Part shown: one piece after another, positions 42,590 to 51,550 of the stretch
Position numbering within the stretch: the first letter of the stretch is position 1
Layout: the number at the start of each line of letters is the position of its first letter
Source of the DNA: Sternotherus odoratus
Taxonomy: Eukaryota; Chordata; Testudines; Kinosternidae
Assembly: GCA_032164245.1 (NCBI GenBank)
Contig: JAVMKO010000010.1
Location: forward strand, 43,298,848-43,362,847
DNA length: 64,000 nucleotides
Direction: 5' to 3'
The notes under the pieces: model-generated
The model's input: only the letters and a program-made list of their open reading frames with translations
The model's database searches: none
Told to the model about the DNA's origin: nothing
Translations under genes and position numbers: made by a program

Positions 42590-43775
42590 GAGCGCAGCAG
42601 TTTATAGGCAGAAGTTAGTACCCGCACTGTGACTATGCACTCTATATGATTTTATGAAAATATGCTGAGGAGTGTGAATATAACATAACTAAAATATGCT
42701 TCATGCAAAAGGTCTCTTGTAAGGTATCATTATAAAGCTTATAATCGGAGTGTGGTCATCCTATTTGTATAAATATATCACTCTTGTATCTGAAACTACA
42801 AATATGAAATACAAATCTGAGGGCCTATTGTTATGCGAAGAGTGGGCCATTAATGGTGGTTTGGAATCTTGATGGCTCCCATCAACCAGGACAACTGACT
42901 GTGGATGGCTCGGTTTGCAGGCAGGACTTCCTGTGAGTCAGGCTGAGAGGAATGAAGGTAGAGAACCTGGTACTGAAATCCATCTTAAACTTGGTGCTTT
43001 TCCATTTAGAAAGGTAGGGAGGGGGAACCCAGAGAGACAAAAGCTTGTCACCTTGTGCCAAAGCTATGTAAGGGGGTGGAACAGAACAAAGGAGGCCTGT
43101 AATCATGAGAAATCCCCCAGCTACCACCTGAGCTGGAACGAGGGCTGCACCAGGGGAAAGAATTGTGCACAGACTAGGAAGGCATCCAGTCTGTGAAAGA
43201 AACTTATTGAAAACATCTGAGGGTGAGATTTTATCTGTATGCAGTTTATTACTGTATTAGATAAAGACTTGCGTGTTTTATTTTATTTTACTTGGTAATT
43301 CACTTTGTTCTGTCTGTTACTACTTGGAACCACTTCCATCCTACTTTCTGTAGTTAATAAAATCACTTTTTACTTATTAATTAACCTGGAGTATGTACTG
43401 GAACCTGGAGGGAGGGAGAAAGCTGTGCATATTTCTCTATCAGTGTTATAGAGGGCGAACAATCTATATGTTTACCAGTATAAGCTTTATGTAGGGTTAA
43501 CTAGATTTATTTGGGGTTTGGACCCCATTGGGAGTTGAGCATCTGAGTGTTAAAGACAGGAACACTTTCTAACCTGTTTTCAATTGAGTCTACAGCTGTT
43601 AGGGGAAGTGGTTCAGACCTGGGTCTGGGTTTGCAGCAGGCTAGCGGGTCTGGCTCAAATCAGGCAGGACTCTGGAGTCCCAAGCTGGCAGGGCAAGAAA
43701 GCAGGGGCAGAAGTAGTCTTGGCACATCAGTTGGCAGCTCCAAGGGGGTTTCTGTGATCCAACCCATCACCCTCA
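42590..43775 (+). mobile_element. Probable solo LTR of an endogenous retrovirus
   Basis: A 1.2-kb non-coding repeat with LTR-like layout. Contains tttaaacttggtg-type U3 sequence, tgtgccaaagctatgtaagg, then gtagttaataaaatcacttt (poly-A signal aataaa at about 43355) and a downstream part, gagggcgaacaatctatatg, ggggtttggaccccattggg, ending about gatccaacccatcacc. I recall such a sequence as a common turtle LTR. Ends, target duplication and retroviral class were not established. No retroviral genes are present. Confidence 0.45.
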
Positions 43776-43957
43776 AAACTAGCTAGCTAAGTTTCTATCA
43801 GCCTAGGAAACAAGTTCCTCTCTCACCATTTCCACCTTCAGACGACAACTGAACTATGGAGCTTTCTGCTGCTGTTGCTTGGAGATCACATATCTAACCC
43901 AAAAAATGTTGCCGAGGAAAGTAAAAGGCACCATTCCTTAAGATTGTCTGAACTTAC

Positions 43958-44048
43958 CTATCTCCCGTTTCCGTTCATTGGTTGTGCAATTGTGGAAAAA
44001 CTCTGTCATTAGACTCTCCAAAGCGCGCAGAGAGGCCTCTTCTGATGC
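43958..44048 (-). CDS. XPO6: XPO6 exon 2 (N-terminus of exportin-6)
   Basis: This exon has 30 codons plus one base, beginning Ala-Ser-Glu-Glu-Ala-Ser-Leu-Arg and ending in the Asn-Glu-Arg-Lys-Arg-Glu-Ile stretch. The acceptor AG is at 44050-44049, and the donor GTAAGT begins at 43957. The phase-1 end (single G) joins the AG at the start of exon 3 to make Glu. It forms the first helices leading into the importin-beta N-terminal domain, which contacts RanGTP in this family. One Asn replaces the Asp I recall at His-Asp-Cys of the mammalian protein, giving His-Asn-Cys. No in-frame ATG upstream in this exon would serve as start, so the initiator is taken to lie in exon 1. Confidence 0.93.
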
Positions 44049-44509
44049 CTGACAATGACATTTAAAGGAACAGTAGGTCAGAAAGTGCACCTGGTTTACA
44101 TTCAATTGTAGGTAAAGTTTACTTCCTTATAGGACAAAGTGCTAAGGGGTCTACATAATGCATGCTGGATGAGTAGTCTCAGAAACCAAACAAACGAGCA
44201 GCATGTTACAAGGTGAAATTTAATATGGAGGACACAAACTGGAGGAAATGGAGGAAAGGAGTCAATAGCTACTGACAGATAATATGCCCAGGATGAGTAA
44301 AAAGTCTCAGAGGTTATTTTAAAGTCTCATTTATTCAGTCAAGCTCGTTAATGAAAGAAACTTTATAAAGCAAGTTCCCCTTCCTTCTAATTACAGATAC
44401 TTGTTCTCATTACAAAGGTTAGTTCATCCACTGGAATAATTCTTACATGAACGCCAGCTTCAGATTAACATACTTCAGAAATTCAGAGGCATCAAGGCAT
44501 AGCAAATTG
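44049..44509. other. Intron 1, adjoining exon 2; nothing recognised
   Basis: AT-rich intronic DNA immediately upstream of exon 2. No open frame or repeat identified. Confidence 0.5.
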
Positions 44510-44700
44510 AACATAAGACTAGATGCTAAAAGCCCTGAACTCTATTCCCACCCCGGGCTCGACGGGTAGCTATGGTCAGTTTGCCACCTCTTTGCTTCAG
44601 TCTGCTCATCTGTAAAAAGAGAGCCCACCGACGTATTCCACTTGGCGCAGGGAAAAGGAGGGATTTAAAGGATTAATGTTCGTACAGAGCTTTAATGACT
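44510..44700 (+). repeat. MIR/CORE-SINE-like repeat
   Basis: The words ctctattcccaccccgggc, cttcagtctgctcatctgta aa and ggattaatgttcgtacagag in order suggest an old MIR-type SINE with its CORE and 3' segments on the plus strand. Confidence 0.6.
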
Positions 44701-45051
44701 GAGTCCTACCGTAGGGTTGTCTGATTAGTACTCCAAGGTAGAGGGGAGGAAGGTGGGTAGTGAAGCACATACAGGGACACATATCTCAAAGAACCTCAGT
44801 TATTGCAAGGTGAGTAACTTTCTTCTTTGAGTGCTGTCCCTGCGGGTGCTCCACTCCAGGTGAATGTGAAACAGTACCCACTACGGTTGGTGAGATTTTG
44901 GAGTTGCACGAGGGACAATGGTAGACAGTACCATATGGCCGACTATGGTGTCTGCCATATGGTCTCTGGTATCCCGTGTGATAGCATAATATTTGGCAAA
45001 TGTGTGCTCAGATGTCCACGTGGCAGCTCTGCATATGTCTGTAATAGATAT

Positions 45052-45252
45052 AAATGGAGATATACCAATCTCCTAGAACTGGAAAGACCTTGAAGGTCAT
45101 CGAGTCCAGTCCCCTGCCTACACTAGCAGGATCGAGTACTGTCCCCTGACAGATTTTTTGCCCCAGATCCCTAAATGGCCCCCTCAAGGATTGAACTCAC
45201 AACCCTGGGTTTAGCAGGCCAATGCTCAAACCACTGAGCTATCCCTCCCCCC
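45052..45252 (-). repeat. tRNA-derived turtle-type SINE with CR1-like 3' tail
   Basis: On the minus strand the head has A box TAGCTCAGTGG (45241-45231) and B box-like GGTTGTGAGTTCAATCC (45204-45188). The body is ccatttagggatctggggca, and the tail gatgaccttcaaggtc (45101-45086) is CR1-like. Turtle (tortoise pol III) SINEs are known for such a tRNA head with a CR1-type tail, which lets CR1 reverse transcriptase mobilise them. Flanked by agatat at 45046-45051 and 45253-45258. Not a functional tRNA gene: no acceptor stem. Confidence 0.88.
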
Positions 45253-45499
45253 AGATATGTTGTGGAGGATGGCAACGGCTGTTAACATTGCTCTAGTAGA
45301 ATGAATTCCAACACTCTCTTGTGGTGGAACATCCTGGGTCTGATAGGAGGACCTGATGCAGTCCAAGACAGAATCTTTGCTTAGAGACAGCATCACCCTT
45401 TGATGTAGTAGAAACAGAGCCTAGGGGATTTATGAAATAGTTTAGTTCTGTCAAGATAGAATGCAAGAGCCCGGAGTCAAGGGTATGTAACACCACTTC

Positions 45500-45946
45500 T
45501 TGTGGAATCGTGTGGGGCTTGGGATAGAATAGAGGTAAGTATTAGCTGGTTAAGGTGGAAGGTAGACACCACCTTGGGGAGGAATTTGGGGTGGAGGTTG
45601 CATAGTAACCTTGTCTTTAGAGAAAATGGTGTAAGGATGGTAGGGCATCGGGGTGCTTATTTCACCAACCTTTCTTGTTGATGTTATGGTAACCAAGAAA
45701 GTCATTTTCATGGACATGTGGAGCAGGGATGAGGTAGCCAGAGGCTCAAAGAGTTTTCATAAGGCTGTGGAGTACTAGGTTGAGATTCCAGGAGGCTACT
45801 GGTGAATGAATCTCAGGGTAGAGATTTTGCAGGACTGTGAGGAAGCATTTCATGGTGGGGTGGGTAAAAAGTGAATAGCCGTCCAGAGCCTCCTGGAAGA
45901 TGGTAAGGGCCACAAGATGTACTCTGATCGAACTGAGCAAAAGCCC
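45500..45946 (-). pseudogene. DIRS tyrosine recombinase remnant
   Basis: The minus strand shows Ser-Ser-Ile-Arg-Val-His-Leu-Val-Ala-Leu-Thr, Leu-Asp-Gly-Tyr-Ser-Leu-Phe-Thr-His-Pro, Asn-Leu-Tyr-Pro-Glu-Ile-His-Ser-Pro and Asn-Leu-Asn-Leu-Val-Leu, equivalent to the core-binding part of the recombinase at 10019-10790. Broken by stops; the catalytic part is decayed. Confidence 0.75.
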
Positions 45947-46120
45947 ATTCTGTTTTAATTCAAAAAGATAGTCTAAGATGTAAGGGAGGGCTGCAGTCTA
46001 GGGTTTCGGGCGTTTGTGGCAGCACCAGATGGAGAAGAGTTTCCATTTTTGCAGGCAAGTATTACAAGTGGAGTCCCTTCTACTGTGCAGGAGGACGGTA
46101 TTGGACCTGTTCCAAGCAGT

Positions 46121-47005
46121 CTAAATCTTGGGATTGAAACTATGAAGGAACCATGCCGTCAGATGGAGTTTCTGGAACTGCAGATGAAGAAGCTGACCGC
46201 AGTTCTGGGACAGATCTGGTCTGTTGGGGGGAGTCCTTGGAGGACGGATGGACATGTGTAGCAGGTAAGGATACCAATGTCTCGCTGGGGCAAGTATGAC
46301 CCAGGTCTTGTCCTCTGTGATCTTGCGCAGAAACCTGTGTATCAGTGGAATCGATGGAAAAGTGTACATGAGGGAGTTATTCCAAGGAATGAGGAATGCA
46401 TCCCCTAGAGAGGTGTTCAAGTCCCTGCACTGGAGCAAAAGAGATGGCATTTGCGGTTTTGAGGAGGGGCAAACAGGTCTATTGACCGAGGATCCCAGTC
46501 GGAGAAGAGCTGTCTGAGTACCGTGGGATGTAATTCCCATTCGTGTTCCTTGGAGAAGTGTCTGCTGTGTGTCGGCGATAGTGTTCTGACACCCAGGCAG
46601 GTAGGAAGTGGTGATTTCTATGTGATGTTGTATGCACCAATTCCATAGTCGGATGGCTTTTGTGCATAGGGAGTGAGATCATGCTCACCCCGCCTGTTGA
46701 TGTAGATCATAAGTGCTATATTGTCCGTCGAAATTTGGATGGGCTTGTTCTTTATGGTGGGAAGAAAGTGAAGGCAAGCGTACCTGAAGGCTGAGTTCTA
46801 GAAGATTGATGTGCAGACACATCTGTGATAGGGACCAGTGGCCCTGTATCTGGTGGTCACCTAGGTGCACTCCCCAACCTATCAGGGAAGTGTCCATGGT
46901 GAGCATGAGTACTGGGGAGTGTGGATGGAAGGAAACACCCATGCATAGGTTCTGTGGTTTTGTCCACCAATGTAGGGTGGCAGAGTCAGTAAACTGGTGG
47001 AAGTC
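46121..47005 (-). pseudogene. DIRS RNase H and following region, broken
   Basis: RNase H-like Ile-Gly-Trp-Gly-Val-His-Leu-Gly-Asp near 46870 matches Leu-Gly-Trp-Gly-Ala-His-Leu-Gly of the first DIRS. Next come Gln-Tyr-Ser-Thr-Tyr-Asp-Leu-His-Gln-Gln-Ala-Gly, and, in another frame, Asp-Ala-Phe-Leu-Ile-Pro-Trp-Asn-Asn-Ser-Leu-Met-Tyr-Thr-Phe-Pro. At least two frame changes. Confidence 0.75.
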
Positions 47006-47008
47006 ACT

Positions 47009-47802
47009 TAAGCACTTGGATTCAGAGACTGTTGAAGTGTTAATCTCACTTTTAACAGCAGTTGCTTCTTCTGCCAGTGTAGAAAGAATATTTTCTTCCT
47101 TTGGACTAATTAATACCAAATTGAGAAATTGTTTGGGATGTGAAAAAACAGGGAAGCTTGTTTTTCTTTTCCAGATTATGAACAAACAGAAAAATGAAAG
47201 TGAATGCAACAGAATTAGCTGCGGAAGCCAATATTTTAAGTTTCTCGTGTTGACTGACAATTTTTTTAAATATTTCATTTAACTACGTTACTTAAAAACA
47301 ATTTTAACAAATAAAACTGATTTAAAAAACAAAAATTCATATGCTTATTTTGTTAAAATATTATGCTTGTTGTTGAAGAATAAAATCCAGAATACATAAC
47401 ATTGTTGTTTTAGTTAAATAAAACAAGTTAAATGTCTGTCTGGCGATGTTCTCCTCCTAATATACCATAGCAAGAAAATCCTCCAAATATTAATGATTAA
47501 CCTGTTGAATTGGAGATAGCGATTTATTAAGTCATTGGGAGGTGAGCTGCTTCAATTACCTTTTCTAAATGAAATAACCAATTATTTATTTTCTGATATA
47601 GCTGTAAAACTAATCTGAAAAGTTTTCAAAATAAATCACTTAAAAAATGTATAGTGTACCTTCTAAAAATGAAACCAACATCTGAGTTATGAAGAATATG
47701 TATTAAGATTATAACAACTCACAAGAATGCACTTTTTATAGAAATCCATGATTAATAGAGTCTTCCTGATTAGTAATTTAAATTAAATCAAATCCACCCT
47801 GG
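47009..47802 (+). mobile_element. hAT transposon 3' part
   Basis: The start carries the end of a transposase gene, followed by an AT-rich tail to an end reading tttaaattaaatcaaatccaccctgg, the terminus of a vertebrate hAT family whose other end begins cagggtggatttgatttaaat. The 5' part is lost at the DIRS border. Lies in intron 1, opposite to XPO6. Confidence 0.78.
47013..47258 (+). pseudogene. hAT transposase C-terminal dimerisation domain
   Basis: The open stretch encodes Thr-Val-Glu-Val-Leu-Ile-Ser-Leu-Leu-Thr-Ala-Val-Ala-Ser-Ser-Ala-Ser-Val-Glu-Arg, then Ile-Phe-Ser-Ser-Phe-Gly-Leu and Lys-Leu-Arg-Asn-Cys-Leu-Gly. The Ala-Ser-Ser-Ala-Ser-Val-Glu-Arg-Ile-Phe-Ser motif is the hallmark of the hAT C-terminal domain. 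Only about 80 residues remain; no catalytic core. Confidence 0.85.
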
Positions 47803-48552
47803 CATACAGTCTGAGTCTGAGAATTTAGTTTTTTTAAAATTCCAAAATAATCCAAGTTGATTATATAATATATCCACAATGACATTTCCACATATTCCTT
47901 TCTCTCTGTAGAGTGGAGTGCATACAGTTTTATATTCTTTCCTACCCTATATCCTACCCGATTAGATTTGAATGTACAAATTCAGCAGTTTAGCATACAC
48001 TCTTGCAATTCAGTCCCTTGCTGCTGAAAAGCAAACTTTACATCTGTTTCTGCTTCAGATGTCAAATAGGGAAGAATGAACTGTGAGTTATCAAACTTTG
48101 ACCACAGCAAGATGAAGCAGCCAATTTCCTCCACAGCAAAAGTGTTTTTCTTCCTATCCCACTGCTCAAATGAACAAGGAAGGCCTCTCACAAGAAGATT
48201 ACACTGTAGACACGCGCACACGCACGCTAATATTCATCCAAGAGCATCAGGACTTGCACTGTTTTGGTATGATCAGTTCTACAGTTTTCAAGCTTCTTGA
48301 TAGCTCTTCCTATCTAAAGGAATTGTTAATGGATAATGGACAATTTAAGAATACAGATGCTTAAAGCTAGGCTCCTAGTTACATGATTTTTTAAAAAGTA
48401 CTGGGGACGTGGCAGCTTATCCAATGACGAATGGGAGCTACTGGGCACTTTGCATTTTTGAAAGTCAGTTCACATATTCAAGAGCCTAACTCTCTACACT
48501 TTCCCCCCTTCTTTAAATCTAACTGCCCCGCAGGACCCCATCTCCTAAGTAA
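47803..48552. other. Intron 1, nothing recognised
   Basis: AT-rich DNA. Short open frames at 47982-48221, 48076-48300 and 48170-48364 overlap each other and have no recognisable product. Confidence 0.45.
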
Positions 48553-48845
48553 GCCTAAGGGGTGGGCAACCTTTTTGGCCCGAGGGCCACATCAGGTTTG
48601 CAAAATTATATGGAAGGCCAGATAGGGAAGGCCCCGCCCCCAATCTGTCCCCCTCCCACTTCCCGCCCCCGTCAGAATCCCCGACCCATCCAACCCCCCC
48701 CCAACCTTGTCCCCTGACTGCCCCCACCCCTCTACACCCTCCCCCAACCACCACCCCGGAACCCCACCCCCTAACCATAGCTGCTTGGCGCGGCTTCGGG
48801 GGGGGGGGGGGTGGAGCACGCAGCCCCAGCCCCCAGAGTGCATTC
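48553..48845. mobile_element. hAT MITE, aggggtgggcaacctttttggcc family
   Basis: Left end aggggtgggcaacctttttg, gcccgagggccacatcaggt. The interior is a C-rich run (cccacccctctacaccctcc, ccaaccaccaccccgg). The right end is not clear near 48845. The same terminal words occur inverted at 24385-24507. Minus-strand Gly-rich frames are artefacts. Confidence 0.7.
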
Positions 48846-49299
48846 GGCCTTCATGGACTTGTGTTCGTCCAGCTTTTCTAAATAATCCTGAACAACTTCT
48901 TTCTCCACAGAGGGCTTGTCACCACCTCTCCATACTGTGCTGCACAGTGCAGTAGTCTGGGAGCTGACCAGTATAATGTATAGTATATTGTTTTAGTCAT
49001 AAAATGAATTATTATAGGTTAGAGCTATGGTCAGTGTGGGACTGACAACTAATTCTCATTTATGAATCAAACTGTTTACAGCATTTACAGTAAAGTATGC
49101 ATAGGCCAAGATGCAAATTACAGGCAAACATTTGAGCCTTCATTTTTGAATTGCATCATCATCCACTGGAGCATCAAAAATTGCCTATATCCAATTAAGC
49201 AGACAAGGTGGGTGACATGAGAGTGTCACTGACTAACAGAAACTGGTCCAATGAAAGCTAAGTATGTTTCCCAGACCTGAAGCTGAGCTCTGTGTAGGC

Positions 49300-49446
49300 C
49301 AGGGGTCGGCAAACTTTGGCACGTGGCCCGAGAACGGCAAATCACGGCCACTGGGAGCTGTGTGGGGGCCCTACCTACAGACGGTCTACATAAAACATCT
49401 CACGGATTACCCTGATGGGCCGCGTGCAGAAGGTTGCCAACCTCTG
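49300..49446. mobile_element. 147-bp hAT MITE with perfect TSD
   Basis: Ends caggggtcggcaaac and, inverted, cagaggttggcaacc. Flanked by gtgtaggc at 49292-49299 and 49447-49454 (exact 8 bp). Middle gtggcccgagaacggcaaat, gatgggccgcgtgcagaagg. No coding. Confidence 0.92.
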
Positions 49447-50270
49447 GTGTAGGCTCAAAAGTTTGTCTCTCTCACCAACACAAGTTAGGTCTGATAAAAT
49501 ATATTACCTCACCCACCTTGAGTCTCTAAAATCCGGACACCAACATGACTACAAAAACATTGCATGAATTCACTTAAAAAGGTCTAAACCTTGAGTTCAA
49601 AAGAATCATAGATATTTCTCAAATATGAGTTTGTTTCAGATGAATAAGATAGATATTTCCCTTTTATTTTCCCAAGTAAAGAAACTATGGTGGTTGAGAA
49701 AAAATTAGAAACTTTATAAACAATTTAAAGTGTTCTCCTGGGAAGCGTTTCCATTTTAAATGTTTTTTGGGTTTTTTGTTTCCCCAGCATCACCTTCTTC
49801 CTTCATTTTACATTGTAAAAAGCTTAAATAAATTTCCACAAATATGTAACTAAACCTAGACATTAGGCTTTCAGTTTCTCCACCTCTAAAACCATTTGTT
49901 CCTATAGAGATGATTGAATTATTCAGGTTTTGCTCTCTAGATTTAATGCTTTTTAAAGGAAGTGAATATTTTTAAAAGCTTGTGTCTAATGATTTCCAGA
50001 CCAATACAAGCTGTTAACCTTTTAGTGTTTGCTATTAACCGCTCAGTATAGAATATTGATCAGAACAAGAACTATACTCTAAATATGGTGCCTACAAGCT
50101 GATGCCAAACATTTTAAAGAGGAAGCTGGTGTATCTTGTTGCTTTCCTAAGATCTGAATTTGGAGACACGCATATCCTGGTAAGAAAAACCAAACAAAAC
50201 AGAGAAACCTACTAAAAGCTAAGTGTTCTTACAAAATGTTAACTGCATCCACAAATACAACTCTAGCTGT

Positions 50271-50512
50271 AAAGAAAGTGAGGAATACTTGTAGCACCTT
50301 AGAGACTAACTAGTTTATTTCAGCATAAGCTTTTGTGAGGTATAGCTCACTTCGTCGGATGCATAGAATGGAACAGAAGTAAAATGCATTTAAGTGAGCT
50401 ATAGCTCACGAAAGCTTATGCTGAAATAAACTAGTTAGTCTCTAAGGTGCTACAAGTATTCCTCGCTTTCTTTATGGATACAGACTAACATGGCTGCTAT
50501 TCTTGAACCTGT
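50271..50512. mobile_element. Penelope-derived foldback with 13-bp target duplication
   Basis: Flanked by caactctagctgt (50258-50270) and caactttagctgt (50513-50525). Two inverted arms share gtagcaccttagagactaac, tagtttatttcagcataagc. Minus-strand arm: CCGACGA (50358-50352), hairpin, then AAAA in place of GAAA, gcttatgc. Plus-strand arm: hairpin gtgagctatagctcac, GAAA (50410-50413), gcttatgc, but the preceding CYGAYGA is degraded. The right end has tggatacagactaacatggc, tgctattcttgaacc, the PLE outer terminus. Confidence 0.82.
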
Positions 50513-50525
50513 CAACTTTAGCTGT

Positions 50526-51424
50526 GTGCCAGAGCTGGAGCAGTTTCCTCGGACATTTGAGAATGGTTTTATACCTCGCAAATCACACACCTTGAATGTT
50601 ACAGTTCATCCAATGTTTTGTTGCCCAATACTGAGGCCACCTTCCCTCGCAAAATGAAGCTGAAGGACAAAATCTCTCTCTCCATTGATTTAAGTAATCT
50701 GCCCCCTCCCCTCTCTATTCTAGCCAGCTTTTTTTTTTTTTTACTCTTCCAGCCCTGTTTAATACCTGCATGTGCTGGGAGGTTACGACAGCAGAGATAT
50801 TTTTCAGAGGCCACTAAACTTATTCCTTGGGCTAGTGAGTGTTGGGTAAATGGTCTCACCATACACTGTAAACTAACAAGCATTGAGAACTTTTAGCCAC
50901 CTACTATTCAGAGGACTAAACTCAGTGTATTAAAAATGCAGCCATTTGGATCTTGGACATCATTCTTACGTCACCTCCCCCCTTCCCCCTCCCCCCCATT
51001 GGAATCATCTATTGGTTCCCCTTTTCATCACAAATTTAAGCATCTTGGGCCTTCACATCTCAGCCCTTCCATACTTATCTGCTCCAGAATCTTATCAACT
51101 TATACCTCCTCCTGCAAAATCAATTGTGCCAGCCTGAATCACTGGTTGCTTCATTTCTCTCCTTTGTTCATTCTTCCACACAGCCCCTTAGACATGGAAC
51201 ACTGGAGTGAAATAGCTTGTGAAGCACTACCACCTCCTCCAAATTCCTTCCCAACAGGTATTTCTGTGTTGCCCATAGGAAGTAAATTGATAATAGCTAC
51301 ACAGAAGCCACTAAGGACTGCTGATCTTTTAAAACACTGATTCAGAACCATCAAACTATTCCAAGCCTTTGTAAATGCATTTTCTTACCCATCACCCTTC
51401 TCCACCTTCTTTCAATTTTCTTTC
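50526..51424. other. Intron 1, no gene seen
   Basis: Pyrimidine-rich stretch at 50966-51000. The open frame at 50936-51340 has a Pro/Ser/His-rich translation with no family resemblance. Confidence 0.4.
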
Positions 51425-51550
51425 CAATGATGACACAAACTAGACTAAGTTCTTCAACACGGAGACTGCCTTCTGCGGTATTTGGACAGCACTAGTCACA
51501 ACAGAGCCCTGATGTCAATCTGGGCCATAGGGTACTATGTAATGAATGCA
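51425..51550 (+). repeat. Old SINE/LINE 3' tail (MIR- or L3-like)
   Basis: The words gttcttcaacacggagactg, tttggacagcactagtcaca, acagagccctgatgtcaatc resemble the amniote repeat tail with tacagcgcctagcacaatgg, ggccctgatctcgg. The same tail, more decayed, is at 54350-54450. Confidence 0.5.

Larger units (their letters stand above)
4399..44048 (-). other. XPO6: XPO6 gene, exons 2-11 (internal part of the gene)
   Basis: This is the span of the ten coding exons visible in the window. Exportin-6 is a RanGTP-dependent importin-beta-family nuclear export receptor, known for exporting profilin-actin complexes from the nucleus. The exons translate into a continuous protein that agrees almost residue for residue with vertebrate exportin-6 as I know it. 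Exon lengths are 91, 113, 198, 160, 78, 457, 127, 110, 109 and 93 nt, in all 1536 nt or 512 codons, roughly residues 2-513 of a family protein of about 1125. Every intron begins GT and ends AG, and the phases join without a stop, so this is a live gene and not a processed copy. The start codon exon is not seen; exon 2 begins at residue 2 (Ala), so exon 1 probably gives the 5' UTR and ATG. The C-terminal half lies below position 1. Exon numbers assume the usual vertebrate structure. Confidence 0.95.
44805..47008 (-). mobile_element. Second DIRS retrotransposon, 3' half
   Basis: The low end reads ttcttctttgagtgctgtccc, the DIRS terminal repeat in inverse sense to the one at 15139. Going 5' to 3' on the minus strand: RNase H remnants (about 46980-46690), a post-RNase H region (46660-46300) and tyrosine recombinase pieces (45946-45500), all with stops and frameshifts. 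The 5' half with gag and RT is absent: sequence switches to a hAT fragment at about 47008. A SINE is inserted at 45052-45252. Confidence 0.85.

Noticed and set aside
45188..45241. tRNA-like A and B boxes suggesting a tRNA gene
   Set aside because: They belong to a SINE head: no acceptor stem pairing and a CR1-like tail follows.
50936..51340. 134-codon plus-strand open frame
   Set aside because: Pro/Ser/His-rich, low-complexity start in a pyrimidine-rich tract, no family resemblance.
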